Assembly: GCF_020866965.1 (NCBI RefSeq)
Contig: NZ_JAJATX010000009.1
Span: 1-64,000, forward strand
Direction of reading: 5' to 3'
DNA length: 64,000 bases
Source of the DNA: Microvirga roseola
GTDB lineage: Bacteria > Pseudomonadota > Alphaproteobacteria > Rhizobiales > Beijerinckiaceae
The notes under the pieces are model-generated. The model was given only the letters and a program-made list of their open reading frames with translations, did no database searches and had not been told where the DNA came from. The position numbers and the translations under genes are program-made. The first letter of the stretch is position 1. Every line of letters starts with the position of its first letter. This document shows positions 43,264-51,552 of the stretch, piece after piece.

Positions 43264-45036
43264 ATGCGGGACTGGCGCAGGAAGACGCTCTGGCTGGGGC
43301 TGATCGGATCCGTTTCCTTCATGCCGCTTGCCGCGCTGGCGGAAAGCGGGCCGGTACCCGCAGCACCGGCGGAACCCGTCATCCTGGAACCGGCCGAGCC
43401 CTCTTTCGACGACGCCATGGTCGACTTGGCACCCGCCAGGCAGGAGCCCCGCCCCGATGTCATCCCCCTCACCGAGCCAGCTCCCGTCACCATCAATGCC
43501 GCCGACCTGAAACCGGCGGGCAGCCTCGATATCCCGCTGCCGGAGACGGCTCCTGTAGCGGTCGTCACCCGGTCGGATTGGGACCGCATCGCCATCGACA
43601 GGCTGTTCTCGGACGAGGCGGCCATGCGCCAGCTCCGCCTCGAGGGTCGGGAGCGGGAGGCGCTCGCCGCTTTCTACGGGCAGGCGGAACGGCCTCTGAT
43701 CTGGCTTCAAGGAGAAACCTGGTCCGCCGCAGCCTTGTCGGCGATGAAGCGCGTGAAGGCGGCCGACGAGGACGGCCTCAACCCGGAGGATTATCCCCTG
43801 CCTCCGGCGGCGTTGAGCCGGAACGCAACGCCGGCTGAGCGTGCGGAGGCCGATGTGCGGCTCAGCCTCGCCATCGCCCGCTATGCCCAAGACGCCCGGG
43901 GAGCGCGCATCGACCTCGCCCGTCTTTCGCCACTGGTCACGCCGAAGCTCGACGTGCCGGGGACAGGGGACGTGCTGAAGACGGTCGCCTCTGCCGCTGA
44001 CGCGAATGCGGCGCTGGCCTCCTACCACCCGCCCCATCCGGGATACGGCGCCCTCAGGGCGGAACTTGCCAAGCTGCGCGCCGAGCGCCCCACCCGGCTG
44101 ATGGTTCGCGTGCCCAAGGGCCCCACCTTGCGCGTCGGCATGAAGGATCCGCGCGTGCCCCTGATCCGCGCGCGCTTCAATCTTGCCAAGGATGCGGATA
44201 GCCACAACGTCTACGACCGGCAGCTCGCCTCCGCGGTGGCGGCGTTCCAGAAGGAGAAGGGCCTGCCTACCAACGGCGCCCTGACGCCCCAGACGGTCGC
44301 TGCCCTCTCCGGCCCCTCGCCGGCGCAGAGGGAGGCGGAACTGATCTCCAACATGGAGCGCTGGCGCTGGCTTCCCGCCGATCTCGGAGCCCGCCACATC
44401 GCCGTGAACGTGCCCGAATTCCGCCTGCGGCTCGTTGAAGCGGGCGACGTGGTCCATGAGACCCGCGTCATCGTCGGCAAGAAGGAGTCGCAGACGCCGA
44501 TCTTCTCGGAGAACATGAAATATCTGGTGGTGAACCCGTCCTGGACGATCCCGCCCTCGATCATGAAGAAGGAGATCCTGCCTGCGCTTGCGAGCGACCC
44601 GACTTATGCCGAGCGCAAGGGCTATCAGGTCATCCGCAACGGCAACCGGATCACCGTGCGCCAGCCCCCCGGCGCGCGCAACGCGCTGGGCTACGTGAAA
44701 TTCATGTTCCCGAACCAGCATGCAGTTTACCTGCACGATACGCCGAACAGGAACCTGTTCTCGGCGGCCAAGCGCGCCTTCAGCCATGGCTGCGTGCGTG
44801 TCGACAAGCCGTTCGAACTGGCAGAAGCGATCATGGGCGCGAACGGAAAATGGTCGGAGAAGAAGCTGCGCGGACTTATCGGCAAGGGCGAGCGCTACGT
44901 GCATCTGAGCAATCCCCTGCCCGTGCACCTGACCTACTTCACCCTGTCCGTGGACGAGAAGGGCAGCCTGACCTTCTTCGAGGATCTCTATGGCCTCGAC
45001 CGCAAGGTCCGCGCCGCCCTGAACCTGCCCGGATAA
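43264..45036 (+). CDS. L,D-transpeptidase (YkuD) with scaffold and peptidoglycan-binding domain
   Basis: A 590-residue exported enzyme. A signal peptide (RKTLWLGLIGSVSFMPLAALA) is followed by a Pro-rich linker, a scaffold domain (about 95-260), a PG_binding_1 repeat (LIRARFNLAKDADSHNVYDR...AVAAFQKEKGLPTNGALTPQ), and the YkuD domain (about 370-520). The catalytic block is FSHGCVRVDKPFELAEAIM. Such enzymes form 3-3 cross-links or attach lipoproteins. GAGGAAGG precedes the ATG. It lies next to the DUF882 M15 peptidase gene, which fits shared wall maturation. Confidence 0.92.
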   Translation: MRDWRRKTLWLGLIGSVSFMPLAALAESGPVPAAPAEPVILEPAEPSFDDAMVDLAPARQEPRPDVIPLTEPAPVTINAADLKPAGSLDIPLPETAPVAVVTRSDWDRIAIDRLFSDEAAMRQLRLEGREREALAAFYGQAERPLIWLQGETWSAAALSAMKRVKAADEDGLNPEDYPLPPAALSRNATPAERAEADVRLSLAIARYAQDARGARIDLARLSPLVTPKLDVPGTGDVLKTVASAADANAALASYHPPHPGYGALRAELAKLRAERPTRLMVRVPKGPTLRVGMKDPRVPLIRARFNLAKDADSHNVYDRQLASAVAAFQKEKGLPTNGALTPQTVAALSGPSPAQREAELISNMERWRWLPADLGARHIAVNVPEFRLRLVEAGDVVHETRVIVGKKESQTPIFSENMKYLVVNPSWTIPPSIMKKEILPALASDPTYAERKGYQVIRNGNRITVRQPPGARNALGYVKFMFPNQHAVYLHDTPNRNLFSAAKRAFSHGCVRVDKPFELAEAIMGANGKWSEKKLRGLIGKGERYVHLSNPLPVHLTYFTLSVDEKGSLTFFEDLYGLDRKVRAALNLPG

Positions 45037-45161
45037 TTCTTCGATCATTCTCCGGGTTTTCGCCGTCCGCTTAACCCTGAAGTAACCGTCTTCGGCAAAG
45101 ATCCCTTCACTATGAGGGTTGCGGCATCCCCGGATGCGGCACGCGAAAGACGAGTACCACA

Positions 45162-46835
45162 GTGAGTGTATTGCGTAAGGACCGCTTGGCGCAGCGCGCT
45201 GGCAGGCGGGCTCCCCTTTTCCGCGCCGGAATCGGCCTCGCGGCCTTTCTCTCGGTCATGGCCGCCGGCACCCACGGCACCCAGGACGCGGTCGCCAACG
45301 GCGATACACGCACGCTCACCTTCTACCACAACAATACCAGGGAGCGCCTGACCGTTACGTTCCGGCGCAACGGCATGTACAATCCGGGCGCCCTGCAGCA
45401 GCTCAACTGGTTCCTGCGCGACTGGCGGCGCGGAGAATCGACCCGCATGGATCCGCGCCTCTTCGATACGGTGTGGGAGGTCTATCGCGAGGTCGGATCG
45501 AGCGCCCCGGTCCATGTGAACTCGGCCTACCGCTCGCCCCAGACCAACTCCATGCTCCGCCGCCGTTCGAGCGGGGTGGCCAAGAACAGCCAGCACATGC
45601 TGGGCAAGGCGTTGGACTTCTACCTGCCGGATGTCCCGGCCAGCCGCCTGCGCGCCATCGGCATGAGGCTGCAGAACGGCGGCGTCGGTTATTATCCCAA
45701 TGCCTACACGCCCTTCGTCCATCTCGACGTCGGCAGCGTGCGCGCCTGGCCGCGCATGACCAGGGACCAGCTCGTACGCCTCTTCCCCGACGGCAAGACA
45801 GTGCATATCCCGGCCGACGGCAGGCCCCTGCCCGGTTATCAGCTTGCGCGCGCCGAGGTGCTCTCCAAGGGTGGCGCGGTCGCAGGTTACGCGGCCTATG
45901 CGGAAGCCGAGGATACAGCATCCTCGTCGGGTCGCCGCAAGAGCCTCTGGGCCACCCTGTTCGGCGGCAGCGATGAGGACGAGGACATCGAGGAGATCCG
46001 CACCGCGTCCCGTCCGGGCCGGGCCCTCATCGCCTCGCGCGGTCCGACCCAGAACTACTACGCCAGCGATTCCAACTCGTCGGTCTACGCGGCCCTGCAG
46101 CCGACGCCGGCTCCGGCCCCGACTCAGGCCGTCGTGCGGCAGGCTCCCGTCGTGCAGCCCAGGCCCGAGCCGCCCGCGCCTGCCGTCGTCGCGGCCATCG
46201 CCCCCGCTCTGCGCGAGGATTTCACTCCGCCGGCCGCCGCACCGCTGCCGCCGACCCGGATCAACGGCGCGCCGAGCACGGTCCAGACCGCCTCGGGCCC
46301 GGTGCTCGCCTGGCAGCAGGGACCGGCGGGGCAAAACCCTAACGGCTCCGACCTCTCCATCGCCAAGGGCATGGCCTTCGCGCCGATGCCGCCCCGGCGT
46401 CCGGATGCGCCTGAAGCACCCGAGACGGTGGTGGCCATGGCTTATGCGCCGCTTCCACCGGCGCGACCCGGCTCGCTTGCCGCCACCAACCCGATTCCCG
46501 GCATTCCGGAGCTGCGTGGCGCATCGGACCTCGTCGCGAGCCTGCCGACGGGCCAGCTCCCGCTGCCCCCTCCCCGGCCAGGCCTGCGCCCGGTCGCCAT
46601 CGCATCGGCCCGTCCGGTCGATATCCCCGTCGCTACGGGCTCGACGCCCAGGGACACGAAGCCCAAGCCCCAGGCGAAAGCGCCTGCTGCGAAGGCGCAG
46701 CCCGTGACGACCCTTACCGCCCTGCTTTCGGCCGAGCCGGCCTTGCACATGGGCTTCTCCGACAAGCCTGTGGGCGATCTGGCGACGAACCGCTTCACGG
46801 GCCCCGCGGTCAAACCGCTCCGGGTGCTGAGATAA
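45162..46835 (+). CDS. DUF882 (M15-type) peptidase with long Pro/Ala-rich tail
   Basis: A 557-residue exported protein, GTG start. After a signal peptide (FRAGIGLAAFLSVMAAGTHG), the DUF882/YcbK domain (about 50-235) holds VNSAYRSPQTN, the zinc site SQHMLGKALD (His and Asp) and TPFVHLDVGSV (second His), typical of M15 D,D-carboxypeptidases or endopeptidases. Residues 240-557 form a low-complexity Pro/Ala-rich tail with repeated P-P-x-R-P blocks (APMPPRRPD, APLPPARPG, LPLPPPRPG). The tail is unusually long and may span the periplasm or bind SH3-like partners. A good terminator follows. Confidence 0.88.
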   Translation: MSVLRKDRLAQRAGRRAPLFRAGIGLAAFLSVMAAGTHGTQDAVANGDTRTLTFYHNNTRERLTVTFRRNGMYNPGALQQLNWFLRDWRRGESTRMDPRLFDTVWEVYREVGSSAPVHVNSAYRSPQTNSMLRRRSSGVAKNSQHMLGKALDFYLPDVPASRLRAIGMRLQNGGVGYYPNAYTPFVHLDVGSVRAWPRMTRDQLVRLFPDGKTVHIPADGRPLPGYQLARAEVLSKGGAVAGYAAYAEAEDTASSSGRRKSLWATLFGGSDEDEDIEEIRTASRPGRALIASRGPTQNYYASDSNSSVYAALQPTPAPAPTQAVVRQAPVVQPRPEPPAPAVVAAIAPALREDFTPPAAAPLPPTRINGAPSTVQTASGPVLAWQQGPAGQNPNGSDLSIAKGMAFAPMPPRRPDAPEAPETVVAMAYAPLPPARPGSLAATNPIPGIPELRGASDLVASLPTGQLPLPPPRPGLRPVAIASARPVDIPVATGSTPRDTKPKPQAKAPAAKAQPVTTLTALLSAEPALHMGFSDKPVGDLATNRFTGPAVKPLRVLR

Positions 46836-46841
46836 GGAAAA

Positions 46842-46866
46842 GGGGCTCCGAGAGGAGCCCCTTCTT
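46842..46866 (+). terminator. Terminator after the DUF882 gene
   Basis: GGGGCTCC-GAGA-GGAGCCCC is an 8-bp stem with tetraloop, followed by TTCTT. It lies 7 bases after the stop codon at 46833-46835. Confidence 0.9.
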
Positions 46867-46881
46867 CCATCAGCCGCTTGT

Positions 46882-47742
46882 TCACTCGCCGTGCTGCCGG
46901 CCATAAGGATTGCGCCCTGGCGAGGTCCAGCCTTCGGGCGGCGCCTTGGGCCTGAAGACCTCCACGAGCAGCGGATGGCAGGCCGCCGCATCGCTCGAAT
47001 GCTCCGAGCTGCAATCGCCGCCCGGGCAGGCGGAGAGCGCGCCGAGCAGGTCAATCTCGGCGAAGAATTCGAGATAATCGCCGGGCCTCACCGGGCTCGC
47101 CTTCATGAAGTACTGCCCCGTATCGCGGGTGAAGCCGGTGCACATGAAGACGTTGAGGACGTCATGCACCGCCGACTCGACCTCTTCCTTCGGACGGCTC
47201 GTCCGATATGCGAGGGCGCGGGTCAGGTTCGAATGGCAGCAGTAATGATAGTCGCTGCCGGAGAGCAGGCGATGCGTGTAGGGATCGCACCGCGTGCCGA
47301 TCACGTCGTGCACGGAGCCGCCATGTTCGTCGAAGCCGTACCAGTCGAGGGTGTCGTGCGTGATCGTCGCCATCGGCCTCAAGAACGGCAGGCACGACCA
47401 GAGCCTGTCCCCGGTGGAGAGATGCGTGCCATGCAAGGCCCGCGTCTTGCCGGAGAAGAAGCGCTCGCCGAGATCCTGCGCCGACCAGAGATTCAGGTCC
47501 CCGACCTGCGGCCCCTCGATGCTGACGATCCGGAAAAAGTGTCCCACCGGCACATGAAAGCAGCGGGCATCGCGCGGCGGAACGACGACCTCGTCCACCT
47601 TCTCCCAGCCTTCGCGCGCCGCGCGGTAGGCGGCGAGATCGGGCTGCGCCAGGCTGTCGACCGGATAGCAGATGACGGGAGCGATCCTGCGGCGCGCATC
47701 CGCATCCAGGGGTTCCGACACTTCGTTCCGCGCCCGCTTCAT
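46882..47742 (-). CDS. DUF1989 family (urea carboxylase-associated type) protein
   Basis: A 286-residue cytoplasmic protein: FHVPVGHFFRIVSIEGPQVG near residue 60, DLNLWSAQDLGERFFSGKTR, and metal-like Cys/His clusters RCDPYTHRLLSGSDYHYCCH and NVFMCTGFTRDTGQYFMKAS. DUF1989 proteins occur with urea amidolyase genes and in aminomethyl/guanidine pathways; no such gene is nearby. The C-terminus is Cys-rich (SACPGGDCSSEHSSD). The family is firm; the reaction is unknown. Confidence 0.85.
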   Translation of the reverse strand: MKRARNEVSEPLDADARRRIAPVICYPVDSLAQPDLAAYRAAREGWEKVDEVVVPPRDARCFHVPVGHFFRIVSIEGPQVGDLNLWSAQDLGERFFSGKTRALHGTHLSTGDRLWSCLPFLRPMATITHDTLDWYGFDEHGGSVHDVIGTRCDPYTHRLLSGSDYHYCCHSNLTRALAYRTSRPKEEVESAVHDVLNVFMCTGFTRDTGQYFMKASPVRPGDYLEFFAEIDLLGALSACPGGDCSSEHSSDAAACHPLLVEVFRPKAPPEGWTSPGRNPYGRQHGE

Positions 47743-47898
47743 CCGTTTCTCCGATCATCGTTGTCCAGCTTCCTTATAGGCAAGCGGATTGCGAACTGCG
47801 AGAGGGAGCGTCGCCACGTGAGAGACGCCCGGCGCAGGTCCTTTTTCGCTTGAGCCTGCCACCCTTCGTATTCTATGGCCGCATCACGAGGAGGCACG

Positions 47899-48333
47899 AT
47901 GAAGGACCCGAACGCTCTACGCCCGCTGGAAGCCTATCCTAGCCGCACATCCGCCGAGATCCGCTATTCGGATCTCGACCGGCAGGGCCACGTCAACAAC
48001 GCTGTCTTTGCGACCTTTTCGGAGATCGGCCGGGTGGCTTTCCTGTACGGCTCGGACAGGCCGCTCGCTGCGGAAGGCTCGAGCTTCGTCCTCGCCCGCC
48101 TGCTCATCAACTATCATGCGGAGCTTTTCTGGCCCGGCACGGTCGAGATCGGAACGGGCGTCTCCCGGATCGGACGAAGCTCGATCTCGCTTGTCCAGGG
48201 CATCTTCAACAAGGGCCGGCTCGTGGCGAGCGTGGAGACCACCAATGTCATGCTGGACGCGCCCACCCGCCGCCCCATGCCCCTTCCGCCCAGAACGCTC
48301 GACATCCTGCAGGGTCTTGTATTGCCGGAATGA
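47899..48333 (+). CDS. Acyl-CoA thioesterase (4HBT hotdog)
   Basis: A 144-residue single hotdog-fold protein. IRYSDLDRQGHVNNAVFATF carries the catalytic Asp (D-x-D-x-x-G-H-V-N-N), SSFVLARLLINYHAELFWPG and VEIGTGVSRIGRSSISLVQG complete the fold. I start at MKDPNALRPLEAYPSRTSAE because GAGGAGG lies 7 bases before it; the ATG 24 bases upstream lacks one. Substrate unknown. Convergent with gapR across a bidirectional terminator. Confidence 0.88.
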   Translation: MKDPNALRPLEAYPSRTSAEIRYSDLDRQGHVNNAVFATFSEIGRVAFLYGSDRPLAAEGSSFVLARLLINYHAELFWPGTVEIGTGVSRIGRSSISLVQGIFNKGRLVASVETTNVMLDAPTRRPMPLPPRTLDILQGLVLPE

Positions 48334-48334
48334 G

Positions 48335-48367
48335 AAAGGCCCCGCAGCGGCATGCTGCAGGGCCTTT
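48335..48367. terminator. Bidirectional terminator, thioesterase gene/gapR
   Basis: AAAGGCCC-C-GCAGC at 48335-48348 pairs with GCTGC-A-GGGCCTTT at 48354-48367, one mismatch, five-base loop. It lies between convergent genes, immediately after the thioesterase stop. Confidence 0.85.
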
Positions 48368-48393
48368 GAAATCTTTGGCGGATCTGTCTCGCC

Positions 48394-48651
48394 TCAGACC
48401 ATCCCGAGCGCCTGCATGTAGAGCTCGAGGATCGCTTCCTCCTCCTGACGCTCGGCGTAGTCGCGCTTGCGAAGCGAAATGATCTTGCGAAGGACCTTGG
48501 TGTCGAAGCCGTTGCCCTTCGCCTCGGCATAAACGTCCTTAATGTCGCCTGCGATGCCGGCCTTTTCCTCCTCGAGGCGCTCGATGCGCTCGATGAAGGC
48601 CTTCAGCTGGTCGGCTGCGACGGATTCGGTGTTGAAAGCTGCGTCATCCAT
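48394..48651 (-). CDS. gapR: GapR-family nucleoid-associated protein (DUF2312)
   Basis: An 85-residue DUF2312 protein: [20 protein letters not shown], then [33 protein letters not shown] and [14 protein letters not shown]. In Caulobacter GapR this long helix-bundle clamps overtwisted DNA ahead of replication and transcription and stimulates gyrase and topo IV. Full length. Upstream, the DUF1244 and N-formylglutamate amidohydrolase genes lie on the same strand, a common Hyphomicrobiales neighbourhood. Family identity is firm. Confidence 0.9.
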   Translation of the reverse strand: MDDAAFNTESVAADQLKAFIERIERLEEEKAGIAGDIKDVYAEAKGNGFDTKVLRKIISLRKRDYAERQEEEAILELYMQALGMV

Positions 48652-48713
48652 GAATGGAAGCCCCTGATTGATGGCATTGCGCCAGAGTTAAAGTCCATTT
48701 CGTTGAGGCTGCT

Positions 48714-49019
48714 TTAATGCCTCGGCTTCGATTTCTCAAAATTCTCAGCCTGCGACGATGTGGCCTCGCGCTGGTAACGCTCCTTCCACTCCTCGTAGGG
48801 CATGCCGTAGACGTGCTGACGGCTCTCGTCTTTGGAGAGGGCGACGCCCCGCTCGTCGGCGGCGTCTTTGAGCCAGTTGGACAGGCAGTTGCGGCAAAAG
48901 CCCGCCACGGCCATGAGGTCGATGTTCTGGACATCGGTGCGCCCGCGCAGGTGTTCGAGCAGCCTGCGGAAGGCGGCGGCCTCCAGTTCCGTGCGGGTCG
49001 CGGCGTCGATCTCCTTCAT
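48714..49019 (-). CDS. DUF1244 family protein
   Basis: A 101-residue protein. From MKEIDAATRTELEAAAFRRL it holds LLEHLRGRTDVQNIDLMAVA, GFCRNCLSNWLKDAADERGV (two Cys as C-R-N-C) and VYGMPYEEWKERYQ. The GFCRNCLSxW pattern defines DUF1244, found in proteobacteria and mitochondria-related genomes. I choose 49019 because GGAGG lies 8 bases upstream; 49034 is possible. It starts 5 bases after the N-formylglutamate amidohydrolase stop, so the two are coupled. Function unknown; metal binding is possible. Confidence 0.85.
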   Translation of the reverse strand: MKEIDAATRTELEAAAFRRLLEHLRGRTDVQNIDLMAVAGFCRNCLSNWLKDAADERGVALSKDESRQHVYGMPYEEWKERYQREATSSQAENFEKSKPRH

Positions 49020-49023
49020 GAAC

Positions 49024-49863
49024 TCATCCTCCATGGCGGCGCAGGCGCTCCTGCGTGCGGGACGCATGGAGCTTCGGCATCCGCAGGCTTTCCTGTGCGG
49101 CGAGCGGTTCGAGCAGCCGCGCGAAACGGGCGGCCCACTCCTCCGCGCCTTCGTCCGAGGCGATCAGGTCCTGCCGGATCTCGATGAGCGCGTTGGCGAG
49201 CCCTCGGATCGTGGCGTGGCGGTCGACCGTATCGCCTGCAAGGGCTCCATCATAAGGCTCGTTGTCGCCCACGACGAGTCCTTCTTCCGCACATAGCCCC
49301 GCCAGCAGGGGCCTGGCGAAGCGATCGTCCGCATCCCACAGGATGCCCACGTGCCAGGGCCGGGGCCAGCCGCGCCAGACCGGCGTGAAGCTGTGGACGG
49401 TCACAACGGCCGGCGGATGTCCTGCCGCCATGGCCCTGTTGATCGCAGCGGAAATGGCGGTGTCATAAGGGTCGTAGAACCGGGCGATGCGCCTTGCGAT
49501 CTCGGCCTCGCCCACCCGGGCGTTGCCCGGCACCACCGCGCCGTCGGACAGGCGCATGACCAGGGTCGGATCGTCGCGCCCCCGGTTCGGGTCGATGACG
49601 AGGCGCGAGAACTGCGTGAGGATCGCGGGCGCCTGGAGCCTTCGGGCCAGCGAGCGCGTCACGGCAGCCGCCCCGATGTCGTAGGCGATGTGCCGCTGGA
49701 ACTCGGCCTCCGGCAGGCCGAGATCGCCCAGATCCGGCGGAACGGCGTTGGAGGCATGGTCGCACAGGATCAGGATTCCCGATTCGACGGCCCCTTCGAC
49801 AAGCTCGACCGGGCAAGGTTCGAGGACGGGATCGATGCTCTTGGGAGCGACGGAAGCGGACAT
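49024..49863 (-). CDS. N-formylglutamate amidohydrolase family protein
   Basis: A 279-residue enzyme. GILILCDHASNAVPPDLGDL (metal His), HIAYDIGAAAVTRSLARRLQ, FSRLVIDPNRGRDDPTLVMR and VVTVHSFTPVWRGWPRPWHV mark the family, which hydrolyses N-formylglutamate (histidine degradation) or related N-formyl/acyl amino acids. No hut genes are near, so the in vivo substrate is unclear. The frame extends upstream but the real start is MSASVAPKSIDPV. Coupled to DUF1244 and gapR downstream. A second, distinct family member is at 55522-56412. Confidence 0.88.
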   Translation of the reverse strand: MSASVAPKSIDPVLEPCPVELVEGAVESGILILCDHASNAVPPDLGDLGLPEAEFQRHIAYDIGAAAVTRSLARRLQAPAILTQFSRLVIDPNRGRDDPTLVMRLSDGAVVPGNARVGEAEIARRIARFYDPYDTAISAAINRAMAAGHPPAVVTVHSFTPVWRGWPRPWHVGILWDADDRFARPLLAGLCAEEGLVVGDNEPYDGALAGDTVDRHATIRGLANALIEIRQDLIASDEGAEEWAARFARLLEPLAAQESLRMPKLHASRTQERLRRHGG

Positions 49864-49974
49864 GGGTTGCGAAGAGGATCGGAACGGTGGATTGAAGGAT
49901 TGTGGGCAAGCCTTAACCTGCCCTCCCCGTGCTGACAACGCGACGTTAAGCGCAATATCGTTTCGCAAGAGCCC

Positions 49975-50891
49975 ATGACCTCCACATCCACCCCCGTCCG
50001 CCTCGACACGGGCTTCGCCCCGGCTTTCGCCGCGCTCTGCGCCGGGGCCGTCGCCATGGGCATCTCCCCGATCTTCGTCCGATTCGCTGCGGCGGACGTG
50101 GGTCCTTTCGCCAGTGCCTTCTGGCGTGTCGCCCTCGCCCTGCCGGTTCTCTATGCCTGGATGCGCATCGAGGAGGCGAAAGCGCCCGCGAACGCTCCCC
50201 GCGCCTCCTTCAGCAAGGCCACCGTGCTGGCGGGCCTCGTCTTTTCGGGCGACCTCTTCTTCTGGCACCTGGCGATCTTCAACACGACAGTGGCCAATGC
50301 GACCTTCTTCGCCACGACGGCCCCGTTCTTCGTCGTGCTCGTGACCTGGCTGGTGCTGAGGCAGCGGGTCTCCCGGGGCACGGTCATGGGGCTCGTGATG
50401 TGCCTGGCCGGCGGCGCGGCCCTGATCGGCCAGAGCCTGCAGGTCGATCCCGACCGCATCAGGGGGGATCTCTACGGGCTCGCCACAGCCTTCTCTTCGG
50501 CCTCTATTTTCTGGCCGTCAGCCGGGCGCGGGACAGGGCCGGAGCGGCCAGAGTGACCTTCGAGGCGGGGGCGATCACCGCCACCATCCTTCTCGCGGTG
50601 GCGCTCGCCCTCGAGCCGCGGATATTGCCGCAGACCTGGCATGGCCTCGCAGCCCTGACCGCCATGGCCCTCATTAGCCACGCGGGCGGCCAGGGGCTGC
50701 TTTCCGTCGCACTCGGACGCCTGCCGGCCGTGTTCTCCTCCCTCGTCATGTTCCTGGAGGCCGTCGCGACGGCTCTCTTCGGCTGGCTGATTCTGGGCGA
50801 AGCGCTGACCTTCGTGCAGAGCCTGGGAGGAGCCTTGATCCTCTTCGGCATCTGGATCGCGAGGCCGAGGGCCGAGGCGTCAACCGGATGA
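49975..50891 (+). pseudogene. EamA/DMT transporter interrupted by a frameshift
   Basis: The 5' frame (49975 on) encodes five hydrophobic segments of a DMT transporter (AALCAGAVAMGISPIFVRFA, FFWHLAIFNTTVANATFFAT, MGLVMCLAGGAALIGQSLQV). After DLYGLATAF near 50490 the frame fails; the +1 frame continues LLFGLYFLAVSRARDRAGAA through to FGIWIARPRAEASTG with the second EamA repeat (GRLPAVFSSLVMFLEAVATA). Joining the two gives a normal protein of about 305 residues. One missing base in TTCTCTTCGG (50491-50500; expected TTC-TTC-TTC-GG) explains it: sequencing error or a real lesion. Confidence 0.8.
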
Positions 50892-51088
50892 TCTGCCCTT
50901 CAAACGGAGGGGGCGAGACGGATCAGGCCTGCGACAACCCGCCAAACCCGATCTTTAGCAGGCTAATTTGGCAGGTTTCGCAGTCTTGGGCCTTGATACC
51001 TCGCCGCTTCTGACTGACAACGATTCGACATAGTTCTCGAAGCATTGTGCGATTTCATTCCTGACCTGAATCGACCGAACCAGCATCC

Positions 51089-51550
51089 ATGAAGGCCGTT
51101 ATTATCCCATCGGCTTCCCGCCGGCGTCACAGCCTTGGGCTCGCCATCGCCCTCCTCGGCTCCAGTTTCCTGGCCGCATCCCCGGCGAAGGCGGACCTGC
51201 GCCTGTGCAACATGACCTCGAGCCGGGTCGGTATCGCTCTCGGCTACCGGGACGCCCAGGGCTGGGTGACGGAGGGTTGGTGGAACCTGAATGCGCGGGG
51301 TTGCGAAACCCTGCTCAGGGGCCAGCTCGGAGGACGCTTCTATTACATCTACGCCATCGACTACGACCGGGGCGGAGAATGGAGCGGCCGCTCCTTCATG
51401 TGCACGAGGGAACGGGAATTCACGATCCGCGGCACGGAGGACTGCCTCGCCAGAGGCTACGATCGCAGCGGCTTCTTCGAAGTCGATACGGGTGAACAGA
51501 AGAGCTGGACCATTCAGCTCACCGAAACGAACCGCCCAGGGGGGCAGTAA
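51089..51550 (+). CDS. Exported DUF1036 protein
   Basis: A 153-residue protein. A signal peptide (LGLAIALLGSSFLAASPAKA) is followed by the DUF1036 domain: DLRLCNMTSSRVGIALGYRD, GWVTEGWWNLNARGCETLLR, and FYYIYAIDYDRGGEWSGRSF. Four cysteines probably form disulphides. DUF1036 proteins are periplasmic, small and of unknown role, and in Hyphomicrobiales precede pyk, as here (pyk starts 2 bases after the stop). Confidence 0.88.
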   Translation: MKAVIIPSASRRRHSLGLAIALLGSSFLAASPAKADLRLCNMTSSRVGIALGYRDAQGWVTEGWWNLNARGCETLLRGQLGGRFYYIYAIDYDRGGEWSGRSFMCTREREFTIRGTEDCLARGYDRSGFFEVDTGEQKSWTIQLTETNRPGGQ

Positions 51551-51552
51551 GC

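Noticed and set aside
45070..45090. CtrA-like TTAA-N7-GTAA before the DUF882 gene
   Set aside because: One half-site is imperfect and a single weak match is expected by chance.
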